Made by a program: the position numbers and the translations under genes. Shown piece after piece: positions 61,342 to 64,000 of a DNA stretch of 64,000 nt (its first letter is position 1; the number at the start of each line of letters is the position of its first letter). Source of the stretch: Schistosoma haematobium (taxonomy: Eukaryota > Platyhelminthes > Trematoda > Strigeidida > Schistosomatidae); NCBI RefSeq assembly GCF_000699445.3, contig NC_067196.1, positions 90,987,364-91,051,363 on the forward strand. Direction: 5' to 3'. The notes under the pieces were generated by a model that saw nothing but the letters and a program-made list of their open reading frames with translations, was not told the origin of the DNA and ran no database searches.

Positions 61342-63420
61342 TAGCTCGAACCGAGCTAGCCTCTAGGCTAGCTACCACTCCACCGAAAAGTATAGATGAG
61401 CATTGGTTGCAATTGCATGACGCCATGAAAATGGCGGGAACAGTCAGTTGTGGGTTTGCGAAACGTTCCGCTTTTAAGCACTGGGTTTCTCCAGGTTCCT
61501 TACAACTCATTGAAGCCCGTCGGTCTACTCCGGGTGACCGTGAGTTTGACCATAAACGAAGGATGTTACGTAAGGAAATTGGGCAAAGCTTGCGTAAGGA
61601 CCGAGAAGCCTGGTGGTCGATGCGTGCTAATGAGCTGGAAGCAGCAGCTGCATCTGGTAACTACCGGAAGCTCTTCCAGCTCATCCGAGCCACTGGCAGC
61701 AAGAAGTCTGGTGTGAGTGAAACAATGTGCGAGGATGATGGGATGCCAATCACTAACATCCATCGACGTCTTGGACGATGGGCAGAATTTTTCGAAGGGC
61801 AGTTCAACTAGCCTGCTGCTCCGGCAACATCGGTCAGACTGTCCTGCCCTCCATGGCCGGTGACGACTGATCCACCAAATGAGGAGGAAGTCCGCAAGGA
61901 ACTCCAACTCTTGAAGCATTACAAATCACCTGGCCCAGATGACTTACCTCCGGCTCTTTTTAAAGATGGTGGTGACTTTTTGACTAATAAATTGACGACG
62001 TTGCTTACAAAGGTTTGGGAACTAGAGTGTGTACCAACGTCATGCAATGAGTTGATAGTTGTCCCTATCTTTAAAAAGGGTTCATGTCGTTCCTGTAACA
62101 ACTATCGGGGGATAAGTCTACTTCCGATTGCGTCCAAGCTATTGGCTTCCGTCATACTTCGTAGGTTGTTCAAAACCCGAGAAAGATTGACTCACGAGGA
62201 GCAGTCTGGGTTTCGTTCTGGTCGAGGATGTATTGATCATATCTTCACCCTCCGCCAAATGTTAGAACACCGCCATACTTATCAAAGGCCAGCAGTCGTA
62301 GTGTTTCTTGACATCAGGGCTGCCTTCGATTAGTTGGATAGGACTGTTCTCTGGGATTGTCTATTGAAGAAGGGTGTGCCTGAGAAGTTTATTAACATCC
62401 TGAAAGCCCTATATAAAAACACCTCAGGCAGAGTGAGGGCATACAACCAGCTCTCTCCATTGTTCCATTCGAGCAGTGGGGTTAGGCAGGGTTGCCCAAT
62501 CTCACCATTCCTCTTCAACTTTCCCATCGATGACATTCTGGAAACAGTTCTGATGAATGTAAGTAATGGTGGTGTGGACCTGTTGCCTGGAGAAAGACTT
62601 CTCGACCTTGAGTATGCGGACGATATTGTCTTACTGTGCGATAATGCCAAGGCATGCAATCCGCACTTAATCAGTTGGCAATCAGTGTCCGTAGGTATGG
62701 TATGTGCTTTGCACCTTCGAAGTGCAAAGTACTTCTACAAGACTGGCAGGATTCCAATCCTGTACTCACCCTGGAAGGTGAGCAGATAGACGTAGTTGAG
62801 AAGTTCGTGTATCTGGGTAGCTGCATAAGTGCTTGTGGGAGTGTGAGTGATGAGATCAATGCACGAATAGTGAAAGCCAGAGCGGCTTATGCCAATCTGG
62901 GCCACCTTTGGCGCCTTCGTGATGTTAGTCTGGCTGTAAAAGGCCGGATCTACAACGCGTCGGTGAGAGCAGTTCTGCTCTATGCTTGTGAAACCTGGCC
63001 TCTCCGAGTTGAGGACGTTAGACGACTCTCTGTGTTCGATCATCGCTGTCTCCGAAGGATTGCTGACATTCAGTGGCAACATCATGTTAGTAATGCAGAG
63101 GTTCGGCATCGAGTGTTCGGTCACAGAGATGATAATTCAATTGGTGTCACCATCTTGAAACACCGACTTCGGTGACTTGGACATGTTCTCCGAATGTCGT
63201 CCCAGAGAATTCCACGTCGTGCATTATTTGCCGACTCTGGGACTGGTTGGAAGAAGAGGAGAGGTGGTCAGTGCATGACATGATGTCGTGGCATGAAAGA
63301 AAGCTGCAAAGGACTGGCTTCTGTGGGACCTTCGCGACTCCCTGGTTGGGGTCTGAGAGATGGTGCTACACAGTGGCTAGAGACGTTATCAGATATGTCT
63401 CAGAATAGAAGCCAGTGGCG
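61342..63420 (+). pseudogene. RTE-clade LINE ORF2 (SR2-like), multiply broken
   Basis: RTE RT in several frames: linker (LQLHDAMKMAGTVSCGFAKR); SPGPDDLPPALFKDGGDFLT; NNYRGISLLPIASKLLASVI; GFRSGRGCIDHIFTLRQMLE; FLDIRAAFD followed by a TAG where a sense codon is expected (62332); GVRQGCPISPFLFNF; LEYADDIVLL; then VEKFVYLGSCISACGSVSDE, IYNASVRAVLLYACETWPL and FDHRCLRRIADIQWQHHVSN. The endonuclease is missing, because the left end starts mid-linker at the CR1 junction. Stops at 61809, 62332 and 63174 and a frameshift near 62650. The 3' end shares its C-terminal module with the CTGA-tailed copies in the left half. Confidence 0.85.
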
Positions 63421-64000
63421 ATCCTGCTGTAACCTTCTTTTACTTTCTTCATGAAAAGTGGTTATGTCTCCTTTACCTGAAAGATTTCTTCTGATTGTAC
63501 CTTTTCGTTCCGTCGTTACTACCACACTACCTTACTCCAATCTCTTCGTCATTGTTCTCTTTATCTTTTGCGCTCCTTAGTTTTTTTTCCTTCTACTTCT
63601 CTTCGAACTCTCATTGTTTTGTGTGGCGAATATATATTGGAGCTCTCTTGTACCAATATTCACGTGTTCAAATAAATAAATAATAAATAATCTTTATAAA
63701 TCCAGATTAATAATCCATAAAATTGGCCAGATTTAAGGCAAAATACATCATCATTTGGAAATGGTAATATGTGAGTCAGGAATTGTTTGTTATATAAAAA
63801 TAAAATCGTTAATGTTGGGGCTGACTAATATGAAGTGTTAACTTGAATCAGTTTATAAGCGAAATGAAATTGTGAGATAAATTATCAGAATAAATATGGT
63901 CAACATGGGGTAAGAGAGAGAGAGCGAGAGAATATTGTGATTACAAATCGGAAATTGCGTAATATGTAAAATAATCAGGTCAAATATAGTAGGTTCAGGG
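63421..64000. other. RTE 3' UTR, tail and flank
   Basis: LINE 3' UTR to about 63670, ending in AAATAAATAAATAATAAATA. After it, AT-rich flank with a short (GA)n at 63917-63932. No gene. Confidence 0.55.

Overview
The window is AT-rich eukaryotic DNA, almost certainly from a schistosome blood fluke (genus Schistosoma; species not resolvable by eye). The evidence is Sm-alpha-type retroposons carrying hammerhead-ribozyme motifs, CR1- and RTE-clade LINEs of the SR/Perere kind, Penelope-like and Ty3/gypsy relics, and genes with tiny introns (about 35-60 bp) beside very large ones. Most long ORFs belong to transposable elements. The one clear host gene is split into short exons and does not show up as a long ORF.

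Left half (1-36 kb): an intron-rich, SINE-rich region. From about 15.5 to 34.9 kb the + strand carries a PLXDC/TEM7-like (plexin-domain-containing) type I membrane-protein gene. I assembled nine exons with consistent splice phases: hydrophobic leader, extracellular domain, cysteine-rich PSI domain, then a terminal exon with the transmembrane helix. The terminal exon is present twice. The upstream copy is cut by the LTR of a deleted gypsy element, which would give it a different cytoplasmic tail. Introns and upstream DNA are packed with a tRNA-headed SINE (here 'family A'; more than 20 pieces, many in inverted pairs) whose 3' half matches a hammerhead ribozyme. Also present are Sm-alpha copies, 3' ends of two RTE LINE families, two Penelope-like relics and several unnamed dispersed repeats (families B-E).

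Right half (36-64 kb): a mosaic of larger transposons with hardly any SINEs. In order: a deleted CR1-like LINE fused in frame to the C-terminal part of a CACTA-like transposase (36.2-39.2 kb); a nine-exon DUF4806 gene that probably belongs to the same DNA transposon (39.3-40.7 kb); a tandem array of 31-bp units plus inverted repeats that may be that transposon's end (41.1-41.5 kb); an apparently intact two-ORF CR1-like LINE (42.1-46.5 kb); another LINE fragment (46.8-47.4 kb); poorly understood DNA with a small TG...CA element (48.9-49.3 kb); a Ty3/gypsy retrotransposon with 152-bp LTRs and a 5-bp target duplication (51.9-56.3 kb), itself interrupted by a second copy of that element; a decaying CR1-like LINE (56.4-58.4 kb); and a CR1 copy fused to an RTE LINE (59.2-63.4 kb).

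The transposon layers interact. The gypsy pol gene is split by a later insertion, one LINE is joined to a DNA transposon, two LINE clades are fused at a palindromic junction, and a host terminal exon appears to have been duplicated around a retroelement.
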